DNA of 64,000 bases, from contig NC_043748.1 of the NCBI RefSeq assembly GCF_902148845.1, positions 12,616,445-12,680,444 on the forward strand. Reading direction: 5' to 3'. Source of the stretch: Salarias fasciatus. Taxonomy: Eukaryota; Chordata; Actinopteri; Blenniiformes; Blenniidae. This document shows positions 12,474 to 24,700 of this stretch, piece by piece (position 1 is the first letter of the stretch; every line of letters begins with the position of its first letter). The notes beneath the pieces were generated by a model. It saw nothing but the letters and a program-made list of their open reading frames with translations, was not told the origin of the DNA and searched no databases. The position numbers were made by a program, and so were the translations under genes.

Positions 12474-14225
12474 TCTCGGCGATCCACATGCATGCAGGCA
12501 GATGTTTACCAGGCGACTCGTCCAACAACTACTCGTACTTCTGTAATTAAATCGACTGTTCAAATAGATCAAGGGAAACAAATATTAAATTCATCTTTTT
12601 AACTGCTGATGTTTACTATCGCAGCTGCATCCGTCAGCCCGGTATCCACAGTCAAGTCAGACATTCGCTTGCTTGATCCTCAGTCGCATTGCAACACAAT
12701 CCCGCCCCCCTGTGGTCTGCAGCGGTACTGCGCCAAACAGACTGACACAACAAGGAAAACCAGGTTAACCAGGCCCCGGAGGAAGAAAGGGACCATTTTC
12801 TAATAGGCGTTTAAAGGAATGCAGTGCATTGATTAGCTGTCGAATACCAAGCTGTACAATCATTACTGGCTCACGGCAACGTGAGCAGCGTTAACTGTGT
12901 ATCGGCTCAGTTTAGCTTCGATGAAAGGGCTTCGCTGGGTTTAAGAGCCCGACAGCCGAGGCCTGAACACGGCTGTGCTGCCGGACACCGCGGGCAAATA
13001 GAAAAGCTTGCTTTTAACCGTACAGTGCTGAGTAACGTCTCCTCTTATCTACCTCAAACACTGTACAATGCCAGCATTGTACCATGGAGTGAAACGCAAT
13101 GCTGAAGCGCCACGTCACTTACCATGAATTTGAGAAAAAAGTGACTAATTGATGTGATTCGTCATTCCAGTGAAACATAACTTGAGAAAATTGACTCACT
13201 ATTCCAGCTACTGCTCGTTCACTCGTCACTGTCTGACTTTAGACTCTGGGAATATCTTAAGGAAGCAGCCATTGGCCTATTATTTAGAAAAGAAAGGAGA
13301 AAAAAAAAAGCCTTTTTTTTTTTTTATTTTACACAGAAACAGGTGCACAGAGGCAAACATCATTAAATTAATTGCTTTTAAACTCACAATGTGATTGTAC
13401 ATATATTGTAAATATGCAGATGTAGATTAAACAGCGGGTTTTTTTTAACTCCTGTCTGAGAAAAGACACATCTGAAAACACGTCTTCAGACCGGACGAGT
13501 GAGGTCAACCTTCAAGCTGTACTCCACCAAAAACCGAGGATTCGGTGCAGAACAGGAGGTTTTTGTTGTTGTATCGCTGTAAGGTCTATAACGACGGTTG
13601 AAACACAGCAATTGAAGTAAGAAAAGATGTCTTAGATTTGCTGTCGACCAGTGATGTAAATCTTTCAAGTGAAATGGCCTTGATGTTATGTAAAAAGAAA
13701 ATATTTTACCATGTTGAAAATTTGGATGATTTTATTTTTTTTTTTTTTTGGGGTCCAGTTAGCTTTTTATTTGTTTGTTTTGTCTTTCCTCACACATGCA
13801 ACACTTCTGTCCTTCCAGTTTCTGACTTCTGTCTTATTTAAGGGTTGTGTCATGTTGATATGCTTTGGACAGGAAGGCGTTTTCATCTTAGTCTTTGTTT
13901 TATAAAAGCAGTCGAAGGTCAGAGGGCAAGAAACAAAGACACCAGTCCCCAATTTTTAGCTCAATTTTAGCACAGAGCAATTCATGCCTTTGAGGATTTT
14001 AAGTCACAAACGTGGACGTTTAAACTGTTGAAATTTTCCAGGACTCCCTCCTCCAGGTCAAACTGTAATCTGCAGTGTACTGAAAATGCTTCTAAAATGT
14101 GTGAAAGTACACAAATTCGCGAGCTTGACATTCTGCTGTCCTGATAATTATGTTACTTCGGTTTGTTTTGTTGTCTGAATTTCTGTGTTCGTTTTGACAT
14201 TTTCTAATAAAAGAACACATGAAAA
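12474..14225 (+). other. srebf2: srebf2 3' UTR with poly(A) signal
   Basis: Non-coding sequence after the stop codon. An AATAAA hexamer at 14206-14211 is followed by a GT-rich stretch (14228-14275), a typical cleavage context, giving a 3' UTR of about 1.75 kb. T-runs occur at 13313-13325 and 13735-13750. No open frame with family resemblance was seen. Confidence 0.65.
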
Positions 14226-15221
14226 ATGTTGGCGTTTGTGGTCTTTGAGGTGTGACTCTGTTGGTGTACAGACACTTTGGCTGGGAAAAGAGGCAATGTT
14301 ATTGTTCATGCTTTTTTTTTTTTGTTTTGTTTGTCGTTTTAATTGCATGTGGGTGTTAGCTGGTTTTAAATGCCATTCAGACTGTGATAAAGTTTGTTTT
14401 TTTGCTGCTATTAAGCCCTCCATGTGTGGTCCAAACACGACACTTGTGGTTGATGTGAAATTTGTGGAAACAAATGAGTCACTGAATACAGTAAGTGAAA
14501 AAACATGCATTTAGTTACTGATGTTCAGTGAAAATACATAATATGCCAATAATTTGTAAGAATATATGGCTATATTTATATATATATTTATCACTTTGTG
14601 ATTTTTTTTTTTTTTATCCATATCAGTGACAATGAAATGTGCTACATTATACCTTCCAACTGACTCTCCAGCCTTCTTGAAGCCAATTATGTTTTATTTG
14701 CAGCTAACAATACATAGTTAAACATGCAATACAAATAACAAAAAAATTGCTGTCATTAATTACAGATTCTGAACCACACATATACTTAATCATGCATGTG
14801 CATAAGTGTGTGTGTCCACGACTTCACTTTTCCTGGTCCCCTTTGTCACCAAAGGACCTTTTGTAGGTCAGAATATGAATGAATGAATGAATGAATGAAT
14901 GAATGATGTGTTTGTCATAGTTTAAAAAAATTCAAATACAAACGCAAATAAACTACTTTTCACTTTCTGGCCAAGAAAAGAAATAACTTGAATAAATAGA
15001 TTAATTTAATTAATGCAGAAAATAAAGAGAATTTATTTTGGGGGGATGGGGGAACAGTTATTGAGAGCTCCTCGAGCGCCACCCGGCGTCCTGTTTTTTT
15101 TTTTTTTTTTTTTTTCACCGGAACGTTGAGGCTGGGATTTTGTGTTGCATATCGGACGCATTTGAGAGAAGCGCACGCTCAAACATCCCTTCTCTTCTTC
15201 CAGTGAGCTCACGTGTTCGCC
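14226..15221. other. Intergenic region and nol12 upstream region
   Basis: Separates the srebf2 poly(A) site from the nol12 start codon. It holds a (GAAT)n microsatellite and a run of about 24 T at 15092-15115, about 105 bp before the nol12 ATG, followed by a short GC-richer stretch that is the probable nol12 promoter and 5' UTR. No gene was seen. Confidence 0.55.
14876..14906. repeat. (GAAT)n microsatellite
   Basis: About seven near-perfect tetranucleotide units of GAAT/ATGA read directly from the sequence, in the srebf2-nol12 intergenic region. Confidence 0.9.
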
Positions 15222-17019
15222 ATGAAAAACTCAAAAAAACATTTCAATGGTTCCCAAAAAGCTAAATTCAAGCCGGGATCTAAGAAGCGAGAGAATAAAC
15301 GGATTGTGACGTTTGACGACAAAGACAGACAGTAAGTTTGTCCCGTGTTATTGAGAGCAGCGGCTAGCTAGCATTAGCTTCCTACTGAAAACCTGATCAT
15401 ATGTGGAGCTGTTGCACACATATATGTTCAACAGTTTATATTCTCTCCTCTTGTTTACCTTCCAGAGATTATCTGACTGGGTTCCACAAACGAAAAGTGG
15501 AAAGGAGGAAAGCAGCCGTGGCAGAAATTAAAAAGAAAATCAGAGAGGAGCAGATCAGAGTCAGAGAAGAAGTAAGTGCATAGCTAGGGAAGTTTTTAAG
15601 CTTGAAGATTTGCTGTTGTTAAATTCGAGATTTGTGTCTTTGCAGAGGCACAAGGAGTACATAAAGATGCTGAAGGAGAGGACAGAAGCTCTGGGTGAGT
15701 CTGTAGCTCTTGTTGAACATCCAGCATCTAATGCAGCAAAACCTTTAAAAGATGAATAACTTTTCACATAATAGTTGCTTCAAATTAAAGTGTGTGAACC
15801 TTTCTTTCTCTCTTGATGCCCACATAAAGAGGATGCAGAGGACGATCTGGAAGACGCAATAACCTGCACCACAGAGTCTGTGCAGTATGATCACCCCAAC
15901 CACACTGTTACCGTGACAACCATCAGTGATCTTGACCTGTCAGGGGCTCACAGGCTCGGACTGACAACAAACCAGGTAAACGTTTCAGGCTGATAATTTA
16001 CCTCTTGAAAGGTAAATTATAAAAGGAAGACATCACTTCCAACAACATTCACCTAAAAACTATTCATACTAGTAGGAATATTATTTGAAGACAACTATTC
16101 TGTTATAACTTCACAGCAGCTGTCAAAGCAATATAATCAACACAAATCAGCAGAGCAAGAAGTTAAATGCCTGTTTTGTTTGTTTCTGGGATTTATAATT
16201 CCATGTCAAATTGGACAGAATTGACAACTTATTCCCTACAAAGATTGTCACAACATGACACAGTATTTTATTCAATCGAGTAACAAGAAGTTGAAAGATA
16301 ACTGAGAGTTGATGCTTGTATTTAACACTGGAATTAATTGCTTTCAAGGCTAATGAGCATAACGAGGATGAAGAAAAGGAAGAAGGAAAAGAAGAGAAAA
16401 TGGAAGCAATGCCAAAGAAAGCTGGGAATCCAATCGTCAACAAAAAGTAAGTTATTCGATTAAATTAATTAAATTTATTACCGCTTCATATTCTTTTTAA
16501 TGTATTAATTTGATGAAGAAATAATAATAGTACCATTATTTTAAAAAGGTCTGTCATCAAATCGTGATGATAGATGAGCGTGAAAATTAAGTTAAATGAT
16601 TTTGCACTTTTTGTGCCACCTTGCATGCAGTTTCACAATGTCATTCAGAGATGAAAAACCATCATCTGTGTCTTGTCATGTGTGTCATATCACCATGGTG
16701 TTGCTCTTTGCGGCAATCAGACAATCTCCACAAACGGAGTAGTAAATTTACTCCACCCACTTCTTCCTGCGCCTTCTCACTATCTGGTATATTTTTAACC
16801 CTCTCTTCCCACCTCTGCAGGATCCGCTCCCTCTCGACGGCGCTCAACACTTATGCCATCAAGCGGAAGAGGAAAGGGAAGCAGGAAGGCCGATTCGGAC
16901 GAGGCCAAGCGACAGACAAGAGACCTGCTGCCACAGACAGCAGCAGCAACAAAGCTGGGAGGACCAGCAAGCGCCAGAGACGCCGCCAGACCGGGAAGAG
17001 GCGGCATCAGGACGACTGA
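15222..17019 (+). CDS. nol12: Nucleolar protein 12
   Basis: Nucleolar RNA-binding protein (yeast Rrp17 family) involved in pre-rRNA processing for the large subunit. Exons: 15222-15331, 15466-15571, 15646-15694, 15830-15975, 16349-16446, 16821-17019, summing to 235 codons plus stop; human NOL12 is about 213 residues. The N-terminus has the family signature [16 protein letters not shown], then a highly charged helix ([18 protein letters not shown]) and [16 protein letters not shown]. An acidic middle follows ([10 protein letters not shown], and a Glu/Lys stretch encoded at 16370-16405). The C-terminus is Arg/Lys-rich and resembles a nucleolar localisation signal. The ATG at 15222 is the first in the exon and fits the family start. 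Human NOL12 is likewise the upstream neighbour of TRIOBP. Confidence 0.93.
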
Positions 17020-17208
17020 AACTGCGTGCAGAAACTGGACGAGCTGGGAGCGACTTGACCTCTCGTACAGTTCAGCTAATTAAGACTTTCTCGTATTTCT
17101 GCTCCTCTGTGATGAGAAGTTCAAATGAAGATGCCGAAGTGTCAAATGTTTTGTCTTTTATCTTTTGTTTTTTATGTAGCTTTATTTCAGAGTTGAACTA
17201 AATTTTGA

Positions 17209-17218
17209 AATAAATAAA
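17209..17218 (+). terminator. nol12: nol12 poly(A) signal
   Basis: Two overlapping AATAAA hexamers (17209-17214 and 17213-17218) lie about 190 nt after the stop codon, followed by a T/G-rich stretch. Confidence 0.75.
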
Positions 17219-17219
17219 A

Positions 17220-18729
17220 CGTATGTTTAATAATGACCTGGTGTTGCATCGATCCTCTCGTATTTTAAGTGTGTCCTGTGAGGCATTGTGTCCCTCTGCG
17301 CTCTATTGTTTGATAGGAAACCCGATGCTGTGGACAACATCCTCTACAGAACATCAGGAAACCAACCCTGAGCTCCGTTTCCTCAGCTCACTGTTACCTG
17401 TGTTTGTGTGAGACATCTAAAGCAGGAACAACCACTTTCAGAATTCCTCAGAATGTCTATTTGCTGCAATTGTGCTGAATGCCGTCTAGTCAAATGCCTC
17501 AATGTATGTTAAACACCCCCACCCCACCTGTGTTTATTTATTTACGTTAACCTGAGCCAGCAGGGGCCAGCTGTCACTAGCATGAGCGTTTCATTTCGCT
17601 TTCTAAAGCCCATGATATTTAATACAACCCCACAATCGAGGAAGCGGCAGGCCACTGGCTCCATGTTGGTTCCACGGCCGCGTCCTCACTTGTCGTCTCC
17701 ACCATGTCAACCGAGAGCCGCCATGGCCGGCGCCGATGCTTCAGTTTCACCCATTGTTGGAGCAACCAATCAGATTGATTTGAGGGTTTGGCAGCCCGGG
17801 AGGACAGCGAGAGAAGATGGGTAGAGTAGGCACGTGCATAATGGGAGTCTGATGAGCAGCTCATCCTCCAACTCCTAATGACATCTTCAGAGTGGAGCTG
17901 ACAGCCGGAGCCATTCTCAGGAGGTAATTCTCACTTTTCATTACCTTTTTTTCTACCAAAGGCAAACTAGAATATTTTGCAGACTTCCCAGACTAATTGA
18001 CACCATGCCTACTTATTCCTAGAGGCTCTGGTGCTCCCAGAAGCTGTTAAATTACAGTGTGTGTGTGTGTGCCTTGTGGTTTGTGTTAACTCTGAGGAGG
18101 TTTGACAGCGTTGACTGGATTGTGTTTCATTGCCCTCAAGTATCATTAGGAACCACTGAGTTTAATTGTTCTGCTTTAGATCTTACTTAAACCATGAAAT
18201 TTACCATCCTTTTATTTTATGTGAATTGAAAGCAGCTGCTTTGTGTTTATAGCAGCATCTCAGCCAATCTCATTGTGATACATACTTTTCATGTATTCTC
18301 TTCGCTGAGGAAGAGATTTCACTGTTTAAAAATATTTTAAGCCTTCTATTCATCCATCCAAAGAAAAGTGGGATAACTTCGAGATTGTGTGCAAAGTCTG
18401 AATGGTTCAAAGTTTATAAAGACTTTTTTGTCATTGAGATGAAATAGACTAATATTTACACACGTCTGTTCACAGATGCTTGTTAAATAAAAATGTAGAA
18501 TCTGCTGAATCATCTGAAACAAAAGTTTTAAATTTTGTACCTGACTGTGTAATTTTTCCAAGCGTTTGATCACTGTATTCTCTAAACTTGCTGTAACCTT
18601 CAATCCTAGTGCATGTATCTCTGGTATTATAGTGTGTGTTTTAGAGTGGCAGGTATTCTGACTATATTTTTCCTTAGTTTTATTGTGCGGGGATGAAATG
18701 AGTAACCAAGCTCCCCCTTCGGCCTCGTC
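17220..18729. other. nol12-triobp intergenic region; possible non-coding first exon of long triobp
   Basis: A CpG-containing, GC-richer patch at about 17640-17930 includes GCCGCCATGGC and ends in a good donor (CAGGAG then GTAATT at 17924). It may be the promoter and 5' UTR exon of the long triobp form, whose first coding exon has an upstream in-frame stop (TAA at 18703). A (GT)n tract lies at about 18057-18071. No other gene was recognised; open frames here are short. Confidence 0.35.
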
Positions 18730-21700
18730 ATGCCCCTCTCCGGCGATGAGCCCATCTGCCCCAAGTTCCAGCCAAACATCTTCGACCCCTCCCGCTGCCA
18801 TGACTGCCTGCGCCAGAGGCACCTGCACGCCGGCGCAGGCGACGGTGCTGAGGTAGCCGTGCAGCAGAAGTCCACGGCGGAGCCTGGACCCGAGGCGAAA
18901 GCTGCGACTGGGGCCGAGATCGGTTCGAGCAAAGGGGTGCTGCTGACGCCAATCCAGTCGCAGGCAGAGGAAAGAGACACCAGCAGCAAGGTAAAGGGAG
19001 AAAAGAGGCCAGGGAAAGAGAGAGAGGGTGGGAGGAGAGCAGTCAGAAGGGAGGTGGTGATGACAAACCAAGGGTACAATGAGTACTGACAGACAGGATT
19101 AGTTAGAAACATTAGAGGTCACAAGTGAGGCCAACAAAACACTGAGGGTCAATGTAAGGACTATTGAATACATAAGTTCTTCTAGTTGTTTTACCTGCTT
19201 TGTAGATCAGGACTTCAGCTTTTTGTGATAACACTTTACACTGCAAGCTGGACTCCTTATCCATGGATGAGCAAAGAAATCACAATCCACTTTGCCATAT
19301 CAGTAGATAACATGCAATTACAGTTGATGTGACCGAGTATGACTCTATTGCTCATGAGTAAAAGAAGAAAAGGTCAGAATGAGACTGAGAGGAGACGACA
19401 TGAAGCAGGGTGGCAACGGTGGCTCCTATTATAAATTAACGACGCTGGATCACTCAACTCCTTGCTCGGGAATCACGTGTAACATTACACTCAAGTGTGA
19501 TGTACAGAAAAGGGTGGCTATGTTTGCTGCATTAAATCCTTCACATCTACTGCTGCTTCCTGTTCGACCTGCTTCCAGAAACATATTTATACCAGTACGT
19601 TCAGCAGCCTAACCCTAACCCTAACATTCACAATTGCATTAGTGAAACTCCGAGAGCACCTACCTTTTCTTGATATAATGGAAATGTGTACCAGCTTTTG
19701 GAAATTACACAGAACAAGATGTGTAATTTCCTGTTTTAAGACATTTCAAGAGGAAAGCTTATGGCAAGAAAAAAAGGAATGAAATATTAATGAGGAAAGC
19801 CACGAGTCAGGTCGAGTTACGGAGGTGTAACCCTAATCGAAGAACAGACTGAACATGTGAGCGTCTGTCAGAGAGGACTAAGGGGACAGACGCTATTCAC
19901 CGGACTGTCTGCTCTCATGGATAGAGCCATACAGCGAGAGCTACATTTTCTATGTGTTCAGACTTTACAGTAAACCTTGTGTTTATTTATTCAGTTTTAA
20001 AAGTTGCTTTTCTGTCAGTGTTCTTGGCATTTAGCTGGAGTTTTTTTGTTCAGAATTGTTGACCACAGCTTAGATTGACACGAGAGCCTCTTGGTTTGAG
20101 GATTGGAGGAAGATGGAGTCTGCTGCCACTCTGTGATTGGCCAGTCTTTGTCTTGGTCGCCCTATCAGGAGGACTCTGACGGGTTGTCCGTGGTGAGCAG
20201 CTACTGTGACGTCAATGGAGGCCGTCGGGTTTACGAGGAAACCCCTTTGTGCATCCTGAGCCCCGACTGTGCACTTTATATCTGTGACGGTGACGACGAC
20301 GACAGCACAGACAGGTAAGAATCTGGGATTCTGATACAAACTTATAAGCAGAGCTAGAAAAAAATGGCCATATTATGATGAATAGTATCATTGCTTATGC
20401 TCTATTCCCAAGAATTTACATGGTATGAGTGACTTCTCTCTTCCTCAATTAAATCCCTCACTTTTCCCACTTCGCCCTTGACATTCTTTTCTCATCACCT
20501 GTTCAACTCAGCTGTCTCAACCAGAGTGACGACCAAGAGTTCAGTGGCTCCGTAAGTGCAGAGGAGGAATATCGGCCAATCCGGTGGCATTCACACAAAC
20601 CCAGCATGACCCGGCTTGACCCTCCACCTCACCGGCCAAACCCACGTGCCTGGATGGACGAAGCTCCGAGCAGAGATAGCTTCGGGAGACGCTCAGGTGC
20701 TCTCAAAATATCCTAACATATCCTTTTGCTCATTTCTCTACTGGTCAGGTGGATTGGTGAGAGTGGAATAAGATGCCAAATACCTGGAAATGCTTGAAAA
20801 AGCAGACTGAATGTAGATGTAGAGAGCCTATGTAGACACATGTAGGTCTAAATATTGTGTGCAGTATCAGACTGAGTGTTCAGTAAACCTATGACTTACT
20901 GCACTTGACCAATCTATATCCAGTTACAGGCAGAGGTGTTCTTTACCTGGCAATGCTATTTGCTGTCAGCAGCTGAGGTGTCCAAGAACGATTATCAGTA
21001 ATACAATATAGCACGGTTTGTGTGAAGAAACCTCTGGTAGTTGAACTTTGATGTGTGCATCTCGTTTCCTCTCTGTGACGATCCTCTTCTCAAGATCCTG
21101 CTTTTCTTTTAGGGTTGAAAGACGAGAGGGAGAAGCGGGAAAGCGGCTACTTCTCTCTAGGGAGGGCCACAGGTTCCCGCTCACTCCGAGATAACAGCCC
21201 ACCTACTCCTTATCGCCATTTTGAGAGAGGCCATCCCATCTTCAACCACAGAGGCATTGAGCCCAAAGACACAGTGCCCTTCAGAAACCCTAACCTCGGT
21301 GTAGCATCTGAAAGACTGATACCTGAGCTTCAAAATGATGAGCTCTTCTTGGAGATTCCACCTCCTGATCCTTATGAAATTGCAGTTGAGGTTGAGGCAC
21401 AAGTCGGACCTCGTTCTCCAAGTCCTACTCCTTTTAAGATAGCAGAGTCACTGGCATCAAGCGGTCGAAAAACTTTTGGCAGCTCATACAGTCGGGGAAG
21501 TCCTTCTCCCATTTCCTCCCATCCTCAATTAGGACGCTATGATCCTTCAAGGCAAGGCTCAGCTGTGCAGTCCCGCTCGTCGTCCCCCTCACGCACAAAC
21601 TTACCATTCAGACGCAGTGAGTCCAGTACTTCTCTCAGCAGGCATAACTTTGATGGAGGCAGCTGGTCACAAAAAATGGTTCCGGGGTCCAGAGGGTCCG

Positions 21701-24700
21701 TGCAAAGCTCACGTGGACAACGTGTTGAGTCAGGCACTTTACCTAGAAACTTCAAATCGTTCGCTAGTTCAGTCAAGTCTCAGTCCAGCACTGTTTCAGA
21801 CTTTAGAGGTGCCTTAAGAAAAACAGAGGTGAACAGCTCTTTAAATGGACGGGGTGACAGCAGAAGCTCCTCTCCTTCGAGAAAAGGCTACAACTCCTCC
21901 GGTCAAATGGCTCTTCGGAAAACTGAAACTACTAATAGTGTGTCACGTGGCTATACATCCAACAGTCGTGCGTCCTCGCCATCGAGAAGGACTTCGGTCA
22001 GTCTTCGAGACAGCCATAGCCCTTCACCGACAAGGAGAAATTACAGCTCATCAGGTCAGTCTGTCCTTCGTAAATCTGAATCAGTAACGTCACTAAATGG
22101 GCGAGGTCACCATGGACGCTGTGGTTCCCCAATAAGAGAAGGCTACGATATTGAAAGCCAGGCTCTTCTGCGTAGCCAATCAACTAGAAATGGATTGGAC
22201 GATGAAGAGCATGAAGTTTCCAATATGTCACCACCAAGACGAGATCATGACACTTCAAGTCAATCAATACTCCGCAAGACTGAATCAAGCAATGCTGGTG
22301 GCGTTCGAGGAAGAGGGAGCCGATCTTCCTCTCCTGGACGAAAAGGATATGATACGCACAGTCAGTACCAACTCAGGAAAACAAACGCAAGTGGTTCATT
22401 GCAGGACCGAAGTCATGAGAGTAGGAATTCATCCCCCTCAAGGAGAAACTATGAAGCTCCTTCCCAGTCTCTGCTACGCAAATCTGAATTTAGCAGCTCT
22501 GCCAGATGTCATGACAGCTACAGCTCATTGCCTTCACGAAAAACAAATGACTCTTCTGACCATCGTTTGCTACGGAAGTCAGAAACTTCCAGTTCCTTGA
22601 ACAGTAAGATTCAAACCAGTCGTAACTGTTCTCCCTCCAGGAGAGGCAACAGTGAACCACCGGGATACTCAGTCCTCAAAAGTGCCATGAATGGAGACTC
22701 CAGCTCTAGCTTTCGGAGAAAAAACACACAAACCGTCACAAAGTCTAGCTCTGGTAGCTCCCCACACTCATCGCGGGAGTCAGCTTACTCCCCCCGCAGC
22801 TCCTCATTATCACGTGCTGCTTCACCTTCTAGACAGACCACAAACAGGTCCAGGACAGCTTTTGCCTCTTTAGAAAGACCAAGGAGTCCTGGCAGTATCA
22901 AACCAGAGGCCGGAAGGCAAAACCATTATGACAGGAGGCCGTTCCATCGTGTACGGAGCCCCTCTCCTTCACCTCAGATTCAAATTCAGAAGTTCACCTC
23001 CTCACAGAGCTCCATGGAATCCTCTGAGTCGGGCCAAATCTCAGTAGGATCCACAGGGCGGAGTCGGGAGGAGTACGCCATGATGGCTGACCTGCCAAAG
23101 GTGAAAAGGATCCATCAGAGGGAGGGCCCGAGCAACGCAGGACGCCCACAGAACCAGCAGCCTGTCCGGAGACAAGAGCTCTTTAAACCTGCCAGGTTAG
23201 ACTCATAAATGGACGGTTATGAACTGAACTTAAATATTACCAGATAAAACATGTGATCAAGAAAAGATTACCAATTAATTTACCGAAGACTTTGTGGATT
23301 TAAGATTATTCTTTAATTTGGATCTGACACACTGTTGTGCTATTTCAGCCACTCCTTGAGCAAGCATCCCTCCAGAGAGTGGGAAGATGCAGGAGACACT
23401 GAGAGAGAATGGCACTACTCTGGCAGCGGGTATCTTTCTCGAGCTCACTCCTCCACCTCATTACAGGTAGGCTGCTGAAGCATTTTTGGAGGCAATAGCA
23501 AGATGGGCTTGTAAGATTTTCAGCTGTAGTGATGGCTCTTATGGGCCCAGGATGGCCAGCACGTCCAAGAACAAGAAATGAACAGCCCGGAGTCTTGCAG
23601 AGCTCTCCCATTTATTCTTTACACCAGGACACAGTGGCAGCATCTCCCCTCCACAAACAACAGGCGACCTCCGTGTGTGTGTGTGCAAACCCCTTAAATA
23701 CCCCGGGACTAAACCACCCCACCAAAATGCAGAGGGCTGTGCCCAATTACATCAGTTACTGGATTCGTGGTATTTACAATTAAGTATTCTATTTACATCA
23801 TTCAACATTCACTCTCTACAACAACAAATAGTCCTGTCCTCTCCATCTTAAGTAATACATTTAAGTTCCCTTAAAATCATACATTGCAGATCCCCCAAGT
23901 GAAACCTCCCCTCTCTTGGGCTCCACTTGGGTCAGTCCAATCAGGGTGATGTGCAGCTGGCCTGCACTCACATGGGCGCGCCTCCATGCCAGTGCCCCAG
24001 CCAATCACCTCAAAGAAAGAGAACTGGTGAGAAGTCAACACAAACAAATGGATGTGAAAACTAAATAAGGATCCAATCTTCAGTTAACACAAAACCATCT
24101 GTAAAAGAAATGCAATGTATAAACCCAAATGAACAACTAAATAAATGTGTGAAGACAGAAACTAAATGAAAATGTACATAATAGAATGTGGGTAGCAGAA
24201 TACACCTGATTAGTGAGAGAAGGCTTCCAGCTTCCTCACAGGGCTCAATGGAATAAATATTCACAATCAAAATACACTATTTAAAAATACTTAAATTACT
24301 TATATGATTCCCCTTCTTCTCAGCTTGAGCTTCTGGTATACTGTCATACATCCACTAACAAAACTCACACAGGTCCAGTTGGAAAGGCACATAACGGTAT
24401 GTTTTTTTTTGACGAAATAGCTTACACTTTTGGTTTGAGATACCCATTTCAGGTCTCAGTTAGACCATTTAGACAGGTTTTTGTTAAGTGATCTTCTTCT
24501 GTGCACAAAATCTAAATAAGAATTTTTGACATGTCTGTGCTAATGTCAATTGATACCCATTGCTACAATTGAAAACCACTTGAAATGATACTCTTTAAAC
24601 TCCTAACTCATTCAAATTGCTGCAGGCAGAAATGTCTGTGAAAAAATTCTTTGGTGAGATGTAATCAACGTCTTTCACAAGTGTGGAAAACACCTCAGTA

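Noticed and set aside
18346-19071. 241-codon minus-strand open frame opposite the first triobp exon
   Set aside because: It is mostly the antisense shadow of the triobp exon 18730-18990 plus adjacent AT-rich intron, with no family resemblance and no splice support.
21539-22873. Several 60-150 codon alternative-frame ORFs inside the triobp giant exon
   Set aside because: They are other-frame readings of the Ser/Arg-rich repeat exon, which is itself continuous for about 690 codons and matches the gene by splice phase.
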